A stretch of 64,000 nucleotides of DNA. Source: Zingiber officinale (taxonomy: Eukaryota; Streptophyta; Magnoliopsida; Zingiberales; Zingiberaceae). A program made the position numbers and the translations under genes. The notes under the pieces were generated by a model. That model had not been told where the DNA came from, did not search any database, and saw only the letters and a list, made by a program, of their open reading frames with translations. The DNA lies in the NCBI RefSeq assembly GCF_018446385.1, contig NC_055992.1:102194947-102258946 (forward strand), written 5' to 3'. Of this stretch, positions 56,546-64,000 are shown one piece after another; position 1 is the first letter of the stretch, and every line of letters starts with the position of its first letter.

Positions 56546-56927
56546 ACTTTAACAAGAATAGCAAATGCAGATGCTGAAAACAAGTTCAACTATAATGACT
56601 AAGCAAGTGCAATAAGATGGCTATACATGAACTTTAACACACCAATGCTACTATTATGCCAATAGATCAAGATTAGCCGATTTCAGTACCGGTAGATCCT
56701 TCTGGCAATGGTAAAACTATTATCGATTGCAATATCTGCTCAACTACTAGCAAGTTACATCTATTTCATTCGGTACCAATTGACTTTTTAGTAAATTCAA
56801 GAATTTTTCTAATCATATTAGCTAATTTGGCTACTCCTATGCTTTTAAATTGTTCTGAAATGCATTCTGAATAATTGCATGACAAAATGAATCATTATGA
56901 GATCACCGTAAGAATTCCAACCTCTAC
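56546..56927. other. Unassigned, probably element E LTR remainder
   Basis: AT-rich, no reading frame or repeat of note between the SINE and Sirevirus F. Confidence 0.3.
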
Positions 56928-58760
56928 TGTTAACGTAATCTTTCTTGGGTAAAGTTAATCAGGTTGACTAAGTTCGGATTGACTCAAGTTTGAGTTTCGA
57001 TATTTGAATAATATGTGTGAGTAAAAAGTCAAGTAGGTCAAGGTTGTCTGCAAACTTAATTGGCAAAGTCCTAACTAGCTAGAAGTTAGGCAAGCGAGAA
57101 GTCCTAACTGGAGGTTAGGTAAATAGAAAGTCCTAATGAGACTAGGCAAACCAAATTAGGAACTAGGTTAAGTCTAAGGTATATTAGCTGGGAGCTAAAC
57201 ACTTGGCACAAGTCCTAATGAGACTAGGCAAACCTAGTTAGGAACTATGTTAAGTCCAAGGTGGGGTTGGGAGCTAAACACTTGGCACAAGTGAAATCAT
57301 AGTGGGACTAGACAAATCTAGTTGGGAACTAGATTAAGTCCAAACTGGGTTAACTGGGAGCTAAACACTTGGCACAAGTGAAGTCCTAGTGGGACTAGGC
57401 AAACCTAGTTGGGAACTAGGTTAAGTCCAAGGTGGGTTAGTTGAGAGCTAAACACTTGGCACAAGTAAAGTCCTAGTGGGACTAGGCAAACATAGTTGGG
57501 AACTAGGTTAAGTCCAAGGTTGATTAGTTGAGAGCTAATCACTTGGCACGAGAGAAGTCCTAGTTGGGAACTAGGCAAGGGAAAGTCCAAGTTAGTCAAA
57601 AGTTGGTCGGATACTTGGTAAAGAAATCCTAGCAGATCAAGGTTGATTGAATACTAGCTAGGCAACAGGAAATCTCAATGAGCCATGGATAACTTTAGGG
57701 TTGGGCTAAGCTCAAGTTCAAAGTTTAGGCATGAGTAATCGATTGGGTAATCAATTAGCCCAAGTTTAATAGATTAGTGAATCGATTGAGAGTGCTTTCA
57801 CGAAAGCACAATGAGGCTCTAGAATCGATTGATGAATCAATCAGGGCTAATGTTAATCGACTAGTGAATCGATTGAGTATGTTCTTCACAAAATGCTAAG
57901 GGACTAGATTGATTGGGTAATTGATCAGGGCCAAAGACAATCGATCAAGTAATTGATTGGGAGTCTTTCTTCATAAAATAGAAGGGTGTTGGATCGATTG
58001 GATAATCTATCAAGATCATCTCCAATCGATCTGATCTATTGGGAGAAAATCACGGGCAAACAAAAGCTTCCCAGATCGATTGGGTAATCAATTGAGAAGT
58101 CTTCTTCACGAGAACAAAAAACGCTCAAATCAATTGGCTAAACGATTGAGAGGTTCTTCACGGAAACAAAAGCTTGGTGAATCGATTAGGTAATCGATTC
58201 AGTCGAAAGTGAATCGATCATGGAGAAGCAAAAAAGAGTCATTATAAGGTTTGGATGGTGAGTTGATCTGATCTGACATGGAAATCGATTGGTGGTAAGG
58301 TTAATCGATTGAGAATCCTAAATCAACGTGATAAAGGGATTTTGTGAAGATTCAAACAGACACTTCTTCTCCGCCAATTTTCACTAGTTCTTGAGGTTTT
58401 TAGAAAAGAAGTGTTGCTGCACTTTTCAAGTATCAAGAGGCAATCCAGGGCAACAAGATATCAAGAGCAAGGTTCTTCATTGTTGTATTTATTTCCTTGT
58501 TCTTGCTATATCTTTGTTGTATTCTCTCTTTGTATTTCTCATATTGAGATTATAAGAGACTTCTCTGCCTCCTAAAAGGGGGTTTTCATAGTGGATCTGT
58601 GAGTAAGGAGAGTGGACCCATGGATTAGTTACCTCAAGGAGGTCGATATCAAGTAAAATGAAGGTGTTAGCGATTGCTTGAAGTTTTCGCTGCAATAAAT
58701 TATCAACAAAGCGATCAAAGCTAATCACCCCGCCCCTCTAGCTCTCAAAGTGTCTTAACA
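56928..58760 (+). repeat. Element F 5' LTR (1,833 bp)
   Basis: TGTTAACGTAATC...GTGTCTTAACA. Positions 57060-57600 hold seven or so copies of an about 90-bp unit (AAGTCCTAGTGGGACTAGG, then GGGAACTAGG, then CACTTGGCAC). Positions 57730-58320 hold CAATCGATT and AATCGATTGGGTAATCGATT dyads. The limits rest on the start and end motifs; only one LTR is visible. Confidence 0.75.
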
Positions 58761-58762
58761 AG

Positions 58763-58774
58763 TGGTATTAGAGC
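58763..58774 (+). other. Primer-binding site of element F
   Basis: TGGTATTAGAGC, one mismatch to the tRNA-Met complement, two bases after the LTR. Confidence 0.75.
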
Positions 58775-58835
58775 GAAACCGCTCTTCTTTGTATTAATCG
58801 CTGAAAGAGCAAAGAGCTAAAGGAAGAAGAAGAAG

Positions 58836-60072
58836 ATGAAGCTTGAAGCCCTAATTTCATCAAGTCAAGGACTTATCATTCAAGGAGTTCAAATTCAAAA
58901 ATGGATTTCCAAGATGGTTTTAGATATGACATCTGAGCACCTCCGCAATTCGAAATTGGAAGTTTCGACCTTTTGAAATCAAGGGTTAATTTTCTTTTTT
59001 TTTTATGAAGATAGAGTAATGGTTTACTGTAATGGAGGAATTTCAAGCTTCAGCGTATAGCAAAGGAAAGCTTTTCAAGAAAAGGAAATGGATCGAGGAA
59101 CAACTAAGAAAATCAAGGCAAATCATAAGGTAACGAAAATTATAGTTAATTTATTACCTAACAATATCTTGTGCAAAATAGGATATTACAAGAGTGCAAA
59201 TGAATTATGGAGCAAGCTCATAAAGCTCTATGAAGATTCCTCCAAGTCAAGACAAATTCAAAGAGGGAGACTCATTGGATCAAGAGAAAAAAGATTCAGA
59301 AGTTGAAAGATGTTCAACATCCGAAGAAGAAATTCAAGAAGCATCCACCTCAAGGATTGAGGAGGAGAGATCAATGACATCGGAACAAGAAGAATTCTCA
59401 TCATCCGAAGTCAATGAGAAAGAAGATGGTGCCACCTCCACAAGTCAAGAAAGCACAAATTGTGAAGGTATATCAATTTTGTGCATTAAAAAAATCATAT
59501 TATTTGCTTTGAGTGTAGAGAAAAAGGACACTATAAGAGCAAGTGCCCAAAATTGCCAAGAAGAAGGGTCAAATGGCTCTCAAGATGAAGGAGAAGCCAA
59601 GAGGGGTTGATCCCGTGATACGAAAGGCCAAGGAGCATATTGTGTGTGTATGTGTGTGTGTTTTTTTTTTTTTTTTTTTTGCAATCAAAAGGGATATTAT
59701 CGGAATCAATGTCCAAAGGAGAGGAATTCGACCAAGAACAAAAGAGGAAGTTCAAGTTAAGGAGGAGTTAATGGTATTTCTTCCCAAGAACAACGGTACC
59801 ACGAGTTAATGGTATTTCTTCATTTCATGATATCAAGCGTGCTAGAAACAATTTTTATCATCGTAATATTATTTATCATGAAAATAGAAAGCATGAAAAA
59901 CCTAAGTAAAATTATAAATTATTCCATGCTAAAACTACCTTACCTAAGTACAGGAAGGTAGAAAATCATTTAGATAGAAACTCTAAGGAAATTAAATATA
60001 TGCCTAAAAAGAAAAACATTCAAGGCAATAAGGAAAAATCTAAGTTTAAGGATTTAAGGATAGAAAATTAAG
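58836..60072 (+). pseudogene. gag: Element F gag, broken and truncated
   Basis: Sirevirus gag with many frame breaks. Colinear with the intact gag of C: KIEQWF-like core (about 59000-59030), VNLLPNNILCKIGYYKSANELWSKL (59138-59212, family motif), acidic repeats with SEVERCSTSEEE, then the first zinc knuckle (CFEC...HYKSKC, about 59505-59552, in a shifted frame). The second knuckle is spoiled by a TG/T microsatellite at 59639-59680, after which CNQKGYYRNQC resumes (59680-59712). The last readable block is SKFKDLRIEN, at the point where C reads SKDLMIENQVLRSRLDKLE. The CACTA insertion follows. Confidence 0.75.
59639..59680 (+). repeat. TG/T microsatellite inside the second zinc knuckle of F gag
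   Basis: TGTGTGTGTATGTGTGTGTG followed by about 20 T. It sits exactly where C encodes IICFSC, so it grew from the TGT-TTT-TCT-TGC codons. Confidence 0.8.
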
Positions 60073-60084
60073 CACTACAACAAA

Positions 60085-60395
60085 AACATTAAAAGACAAC
60101 GGTTAAAAACCGTTGTCGTAGCCCTTTAAAACCGTTGTAATTGGCAGTGTTGTTAAAAGTGGGGGGCTATGACAACGGTTTTAAACCGTTGTCTATGAAT
60201 GAAAAGACAACAGTTTTGCAACGATTTTAAATCGTTGTCTTTGAATGAAAAGACAACGGTTTAAAACCGTTGTTATTTAGAGCATTTTTAAAAGAGTACT
60301 GCCAGCTACAACTATTTTTGGGGCTACGACAACGGTTTTTAACCGTTGTCTTTGAGGGTGATAGACAACAATAACAGTTTTAAACCGTTGTCTTT
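60085..60395. repeat. CACTA subterminal palindromic repeats
   Basis: At least eight copies of AGACAACGGTT and its complement AACCGTTGTCT, mostly arranged as hairpins AGACAACGGTTTTAAACCGT-TGTC, spaced 10-40 bp. In this superfamily the subterminal repeats bind the element-encoded DNA-binding protein; their dense inverted arrangement fits that role. Confidence 0.8.
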
Positions 60396-60878
60396 TAAAT
60401 TATTTTCTTTTAATACCAATATATCTGATTTCAATTTAAATATATAATAAAGAATCATAATCAAGAAAAAATATTCTCCACATCAATATCATTCAAAATG
60501 TTAGTTATACAAGAATTACAATCACAAAAGAATAAACATATCTCATGTTCAAATAAAATTTATCCCAATTACAAATAAACAAATAAACTCTATTTACAAG
60601 TAATAAGCAATAACCAAAAGACTAGAAACTTGTGATGTTGGTTCATGCCATGTAGGATTGCACTTAATTATTATCAACCCAAGTCCCATCACAATCTTCA
60701 ACTTGTAGGATTTCATTGGACTTCTCTTTCTCACTTGTTGATTCTTTCATGCCAACCATTTCTAATATTGTTGATCATCAGTTCCATAATAAATCCAGTC
60801 TTCCCCATACTAGCTCCATCAAAAAGTCCAATCTTCACCATACCATGCTGTGTAGTGACAAAACAGTGAGGAATTTAC
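60396..60878 (-). other. CACTA interior left of the gene fragments
   Basis: AT-rich. After the second Mpv17-like exon the minus strand continues from an intact donor into sequence without Mpv17 homology. A tiny frame at 60664-60759 (31 codons, MVGMKESTSEKEKSNEILQV and on to a stop) could be a terminal exon after a TTAG acceptor at about 60761, but nothing supports it beyond being open. Confidence 0.3.
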
Positions 60879-61008
60879 CTGTAACTGAACTGGGGCAAAC
60901 TTAAATGTAATGAAATCACACAGAGGCCAGTACAAAAATCTAGATTTAATAGTGGGAATTGAATCAAATCTCTGTTTAACCTGGAAAATATCTCATTGCC
61001 AGATTCAC
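60879..61008 (-). pseudogene. Mpv17/PXMP2-like gene fragment, exon b
   Basis: 130-bp exon-like block on the minus strand with acceptor CTTTTCAG before 61008 and donor GTAAATTC after 60879. It continues exon a across a split Gly codon: (G)ESGNEIFSRLNRDLI, then, after a 2-nt insertion that shifts the frame, IPTIKSRFLYWPLCDFITFK and FAPVQLQ. The WP-x-CDF-x-x-FKF block is the signature of the Mpv17/PMP22 family of organelle inner or peroxisomal membrane proteins. The frameshift makes this copy a pseudogene even if spliced. Confidence 0.75.
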
Positions 61009-61158
61009 CTGAAAAGTAAGCAAAAAATAAAAGCAAAATAAAATAAGAAGTGTCAACCCTTTATTTTCTATTTAGTTTAAAAATATAAACTTAATTTTTT
61101 TTTGTGAGGTTAAGATTGTAATAGAACAATTGGATAGGAAAAAAAAATGTAAATATAC

Positions 61159-61387
61159 CTTGTAAAAATGCATTTACTGAGAAAAACACAGCAGCCATTA
61201 CAGGACCAAATGTAGTTTGCCCAATTAAAATTTTCTTCAGAATGGTGATTATGTCTTGCTTTGGTAGAATTTTTGAGAGAAAATTGTACCAAAAATTCAA
61301 TGAAGAACCAAGAACTAGCAGACCATATCCGCTCATTCGTATAATTTTCACAATATCAAGACTAGCAGTATATGCGGTTGTGAATAT
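61159..61387 (-). pseudogene. Mpv17/PXMP2-like gene fragment, exon a
   Basis: 229-bp exon-like block on the minus strand, bordered by acceptor TTCTTGGCAG and donor GTATATTT. It encodes 76 residues without a stop: the RMSGYGLLVLGSSLNFWYNF region, then LPKQDIITILKKI and GQTTFGPVMAAVFFSVNAFLQG. This is the middle of Mpv17/PXMP2-type membrane proteins (usual form GYGLL-x-LGP-x-x-H-x-W-x-NF). Here GPTLH-like residues are changed to GSSLN. The N-terminal exon and the C-terminal exon of the family are missing. It lies inside the presumed CACTA element, so it is read as a captured fragment. Confidence 0.8.
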
Positions 61388-62193
61388 CTGCCAAGAAAAA
61401 CACAGTCTAATCAAGATGTAGTAATATGATAATGCAGTAAAAAAAATTGACATTATGTAGATTTGTGTTTGGTTGTAACTAAATTACAATTAAACGTCTT
61501 GAAGATTACTTTCCTTCAAGATGAAAAGAAGAAAAAAAATATTAATATAATGTGCTAGATTTCAAATGAAGAAAGAGGGGTCATTTCTTACTTCATAATA
61601 AGTTGAGACTTAGCTAATATACATGATCATGATAGAGGTTTGAATACTTAAATTTAGTCCCTCAAGTTTCATTTGAATCAATGAAACCTTTGGTATTTGG
61701 TTAAGTACTCACTATGGTCCTTCTCTAGACCGAACCTGGATCCGGAAGCTTGACCCATTATTTCATTGAACTACATGAGTTAAAAAAACATAAAACACAA
61801 CAAAAGCTAAAATGAGGCAACTAAACTTAGTTAAATCAATACCTACAATACAAACTTCAGAGGTCAAATTGGAAAGAACTTTAACTAGAAATCACACTAA
61901 AATGTAGTCATGAGATAACTAAACAAAAATTAAATGAGATGAATGAAACTTGAGTGTCACATTAAAAGCCCCATGCAAACACGAGGGGCCAATTGGGATC
62001 AAAATTTTTCCCAACAAATTACAACGAAATGTTGTAATATAATTGCCATGTGTTGTTGAATAACTTAGTGTATAAAATGTTGAACTAGCTATTGTATATC
62101 TATTGGGGCACTAAATAATCCTAGTACCTGAGTTTCTTCAATTGCACTAGATGTGGAAATATAAATGTTCAGGTCAGTCAAATCTTACTTGAT
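61388..62193 (-). other. Spacer/intron-like sequence between captured fragments
   Basis: 800 bp, AT-rich, no homology or frame recognised. It would be intron if the fragments are spliced into one transcript. Confidence 0.45.
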
Positions 62194-62597
62194 CTATATA
62201 ACCTTCTTTCTTGCCATGTATCCAGTTGCCGCTTTGTAGATAATGGTAAGAATTAGCCATGAGACTAAGAATAAGTACATGCCTCCTTGGATCACCATCG
62301 ACACAGGATTAACCTGACGCTTTCTCGTAGATTCATCAGGCACGCTGTAGGAAAGCATGCAATGTGCATGTCCATTCTTCTGGGATGACCCGTGCACGAC
62401 ATTTTCTGATATGGTTGAACTATAGATGCGAATAAACCCAGAGGTTACATGGATTGGATTGGCTGTGTGGGCAGCAACAACCTTTCCAGACATAGGAGGA
62501 AATTTAGCAAATGCTGCGGGTGCTGAGATTGAACCCAACATGTTTAATAGATGCTTCTTTGCAGCATTTTTCTTGTTAGAATCTTTCATGGTGTCAC
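62194..62597 (-). pseudogene. Possible C-terminal exon of a membrane-tethered NAC factor
   Basis: Open minus-strand frame with acceptor TTTTGCTACAG just before 62597 and a stop at 62194. From the first ATG it has 131 codons: a basic start (MKDSNKKNAAKKHLL), LGSISAPAAFAKFPPMSGK, PIHVTSGFIRIYS, then a single hydrophobic helix near the end (GGMYLFLVSWLILTIIYKAA) and a short basic tail. The order SxPAPxAFAxxFP, xHVTxGxIxI, C-terminal helix is what I remember from NTL-type NAC transcription factors, which are held in membranes by the tail. No NAC DNA-binding domain is present here. The assignment is from memory of the family pattern and is tentative. Confidence 0.4.
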
Positions 62598-62984
62598 CTG
62601 TAGCAAAATAGTGTAAGAAAACTAAGAACCTGAAATCGTCAAATCATCTAATATTCACAGATAGTGGTTTGAAGTTTATCTACCCCAACCAACCATTTGC
62701 AAAGTTTTGTAGGCATAATTAGTATACTCTTTTTGCAAATCACTACCACTAATAAAGACTATGACCACCATACATGGTTCTTCGGAAAATCCCATGAGCA
62801 TTTTATGATTGCAGTAGAGCAAAAATATTGCCTTGATTATATGAACATTTTATGGGCACTGTAGTAAAATAAAGGTAGCATCTATGGTCATGGATGAAAA
62901 ACAAAGTTCAAGAAAGATCTTCCTCATATAGTGTCTGAATGGTCTTCAAAAAAGTGATCAAGCTAGTGCAACAAAGTTCTTTAC
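62598..62984 (-). other. Intron-like spacer between SHMT and NAC-like fragments
   Basis: 390 bp, no frame of note. It begins (minus strand) with the intact SHMT donor GTAAAG and ends with the acceptor GCTACAG, so it could be spliced out. Confidence 0.45.
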
Positions 62985-63086
62985 CAATACGGACACCGCC
63001 AGGAGCCAATGCACTGCTGTCTCCAAAAACAGCATTCTTGTTGACAGTGATATTGCAAAGATCATAGAGTTTCTCAACCTTGTTTC
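62985..63086 (-). pseudogene. Cytosolic SHMT fragment, exon b
   Basis: 102-bp block, minus strand, acceptor TTTTTTGCCAG and donor GTAAAG both present. It encodes [20 protein letters not shown] and [14 protein letters not shown] without a stop. This is the part of serine hydroxymethyltransferase that follows the conserved DLRPLGLTG, and matches the plant cytosolic form ([10 protein letters not shown]) and not the mitochondrial one (NTVPGD). The C-terminal domain exon that normally comes next is absent. Confidence 0.85.
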
Positions 63087-63178
63087 CTGGCAAAAAATTG
63101 GAATTTGGAGGTTCTTATTTCAACCTGGACGAGATAAGCAAACAAACAGTTGCGTGATGGAATCTAATGGTTAATAAA
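63087..63178 (-). other. Remnant intron between SHMT exons, damaged donor
   Basis: 92 bp. The upstream exon ends LRPLG and runs into CTTTATTAACC without a GT donor; the codons for LT and the splice donor appear deleted. The acceptor side is intact. Confidence 0.6.
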
Positions 63179-63562
63179 GCCCAGAGGTCTAAGATCCCAG
63201 AGAACAAGGTGGTTCTCAGTTCCATCTGTCACGAGCTTGTATCCCTTGCTCATCAGATAGTTCCCAAGAGCAACAACATTTGCCCTGACCTGCCTGGCAT
63301 ATGCCTCGAAACCTGGTGACATAGCCTGTTTCAGTGCCACAGCCAGTGCAGCGATCTGGTGATTGTGAGGGCCACCTTGTAGAGCTGGAAATACAGAAAA
63401 ATTGATTTTGTCCTCAAAATCATAAGCTGCGTCTTCTGGCCATCCCTTTTTTGGTGGCTTAGGGCCTTTCCTATAGAAGATCATGCCAGACCTAGGGTCT
63501 CTGAGACTCTTATGAGTGGTGGTGGTGACCACATCACAGAACTCAAAGGGATTTGCAGCTTC
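63179..63562 (-). pseudogene. Cytosolic SHMT fragment, exon a
   Basis: Minus-strand block of 384 bp with an acceptor ending TACGTAG at 63563. It encodes [20 protein letters not shown], then [55 protein letters not shown] and [10 protein letters not shown], all in frame. SHMT converts serine and tetrahydrofolate to glycine and 5,10-methylene-THF; the Lys in TTTHKS is the PLP-binding residue and is retained. The segment is about a quarter of the about 470-residue enzyme; N-terminal and C-terminal parts are missing. The next exon's splice donor is damaged and a stop follows at 63164. One substitution, LRGPR to LRDPR, lies next to the active-site Lys. Confidence 0.85.
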
Positions 63563-63688
63563 CTACGTAGACAGATTACTAGATAAGTTACTGTCGAAAA
63601 ACAAGCGTTAAATTCCCCCTCCCAAAATCACACTTTTTCAACACCGATCGATCTGCTAAGAACATTAAAAGGAGAAATGGAATCTCAC
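63563..63688 (-). other. Chimeric intron between HMGB-like and SHMT fragments
   Basis: 126 bp starting with donor GTGAGATT (HMGB side) and ending with acceptor GTCTACGTAG (SHMT side). If used, it would join two unrelated genes. Confidence 0.55.
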
Positions 63689-63746
63689 TTCGTATTAGCC
63701 TTCTCAAGAGTGTCAGTCTTTGATTTTCCCCTCTTCATGGCGAGAT
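63689..63746 (-). pseudogene. HMGB-like first coding exon fragment
   Basis: 58-bp exon on the minus strand: acceptor TTTGCTGCAG before 63746, ATG at 63738, 16 full codons MKRGKSKTDTLEKANT plus a split Lys, and donor GTGAGATT. Plant HMGB chromatin proteins start with a short basic exon of the type MKGxKSK-x-x-xKxDxKL, with an intron in this position. The HMG box itself is absent. With only 16 residues the family call is moderate, but the split 5' UTR upstream fits too. If the chimeric transcript were made, this ATG would be the first start codon. Confidence 0.5.
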
Positions 63747-63831
63747 CTGCAGCAAAGACAATCATATCCGTCCAAAAAAGTAAAAAAAACACACAAAAAT
63801 CATAGAAATCATCAGAAATCGTAAACTTTAC
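63747..63831 (-). other. 5' UTR intron of HMGB-like fragment
   Basis: 85 bp with donor GTAAAG (63826-63831) and a T-rich tract before the acceptor. Confidence 0.5.
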
Positions 63832-64000
63832 CTTGAGATTAGGGTTCTAAGCTATAGGAGAGGAGGAGTGATCGATGGGATGCAAAGGCGAAAGAAAAGA
63901 GGATAAGAAGAGGAGGTGAGGAGGAGCCTGGAAGAAGAGGCAAAAAATTGGAATCGACGACACGAGATCAGGTCGGGGAAACTAGGGCGAAACATCAAGG
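63832..64000 (-). promoter_or_regulatory. 5' UTR exon of HMGB-like fragment, continues past window
   Basis: Pyrimidine-rich leader on the minus strand (CTCCTCCTCACCTCC, CTCTTCTTATCC, AACCCTAATCTCAAG) ending in the donor above. CT-rich leaders with AACCCTA are common in plant housekeeping genes. Its promoter, if captured, is beyond 64000. Confidence 0.45.

Larger units (their letters stand above)
2236..56927 (-). mobile_element. Old Copia element E, degenerate, split by nested insertions
   Basis: Outermost retrotransposon of the nest, on the minus strand. From right to left: a tRNA-Met-type primer site (about 55859-55875), a long leader (55858 down to 54830, continuing at 7844), an extra ORF (7655-7077), gag (6638-5790) and pol (about 5785-2679). 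It is interrupted by element B at a GGTCC duplication (7840-7844 and 54825-54829). Its LTRs could not be paired by eye: one should lie right of 55875, where a SINE sits, and the other left of about 2560, cut by the Sirevirus. Outer limits given here are therefore approximate. Confidence 0.6.
56928..60072 (+). mobile_element. Sirevirus-type element F, 5' part, cut by a CACTA end
   Basis: 5' LTR 56928-58760, primer site 58763-58774 and a broken gag from 58836 that ends abruptly at the CACTA terminus. The gag is related to that of element C (shared motifs given there). Pol and 3' LTR are not in the window and may lie beyond the CACTA element. Confidence 0.8.
60073..64000 (+). mobile_element. CACTA (En/Spm) transposon, left end and cargo; right end not in window
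   Basis: Begins CACTACAACAAAAAC inside the F gag, the standard terminus of plant CACTA elements, preceded by AAG as the likely 3-bp target duplication. The first 320 bp carry subterminal repeats typical of the superfamily. No transposase (TnpD/TnpA-like) is recognised. No matching inverted end (TTGTTGTAGTG) occurs before 64000, and the F gag does not resume, so the element presumably runs on past the window and everything to 64000 is inside it. That last point is inference. Confidence 0.7.

Overview
This window is plant nuclear DNA. Almost all of it is a deep nest of LTR retrotransposons and other transposable elements. I see no bacterial genes, rRNA or intact host gene. Evidence for a plant: Copia and Ty3/Gypsy elements with tRNA-Met or tRNA-Asp primer sites, Sirevirus-type elements with repeated polypurine tracts, tRNA-derived SINEs, a Harbinger-like MITE, a CACTA transposon end, and gene exons with GT-AG introns resembling plant cytosolic SHMT, HMGB and Mpv17/PXMP2-type genes. 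A large, probably monocot genome is my guess; the species cannot be read from the sequence.

Layout, outside to inside. 1-2230: 3' end of a Sirevirus-type Copia element (pol tail, repeated PPTs, 3' LTR). About 2236-56927: an old, degenerate Copia element E on the minus strand (pol 2679-5740, gag to 6638, an extra acidic/transmembrane ORF at 7077-7655, leader continuing at 54830-55870). E is split by Copia element B (7845-54824, minus, 5-bp duplication GGTCC on both sides). B is split by four insertions: (i) a Sirevirus-like solo LTR S (11346-20152), itself split by a gag-only Sirevirus C (12472-19608, duplication CGATT); (ii) a head-to-tail concatemer H of a gutted Ty3/Gypsy element (21274-31532, five LTRs, duplication ACAAC); (iii) a Copia element G (32897-42256, plus strand, duplication TTACA) of the same broad family as B; (iv) a gag-only Gypsy element D in B's 5' LTR (44708-53085, near-duplication GCCGC/GTCGC), which holds a MITE (50013-51483) that holds a SINE (50915-51112). 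A second SINE lies at 56321-56530 with a perfect 15-bp duplication. 56928-60072 is the 5' LTR and broken gag of another Sirevirus, F.

From 60073 the Sirevirus F gag is interrupted by a CACTA transposon end whose partner end is not in the window. The following 4 kb carries, all on the minus strand, exon pieces of at least three and probably four unrelated genes: an HMGB-like 5' exon, two cytosolic SHMT exons, a possible membrane-tethered NAC C-terminal exon, and two Mpv17/PXMP2-like exons. Most splice signals are intact. I read this as transposon capture of gene fragments into a potential chimeric transcription unit (Pack-CACTA type). It is the most interesting part of the window.

No element here appears able to move by itself: C and D keep only gag, H keeps only its ends, and E, B, G and F have broken reading frames. 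Several (C, G, H) nevertheless have nearly identical LTRs, so they probably moved recently using proteins supplied in trans.
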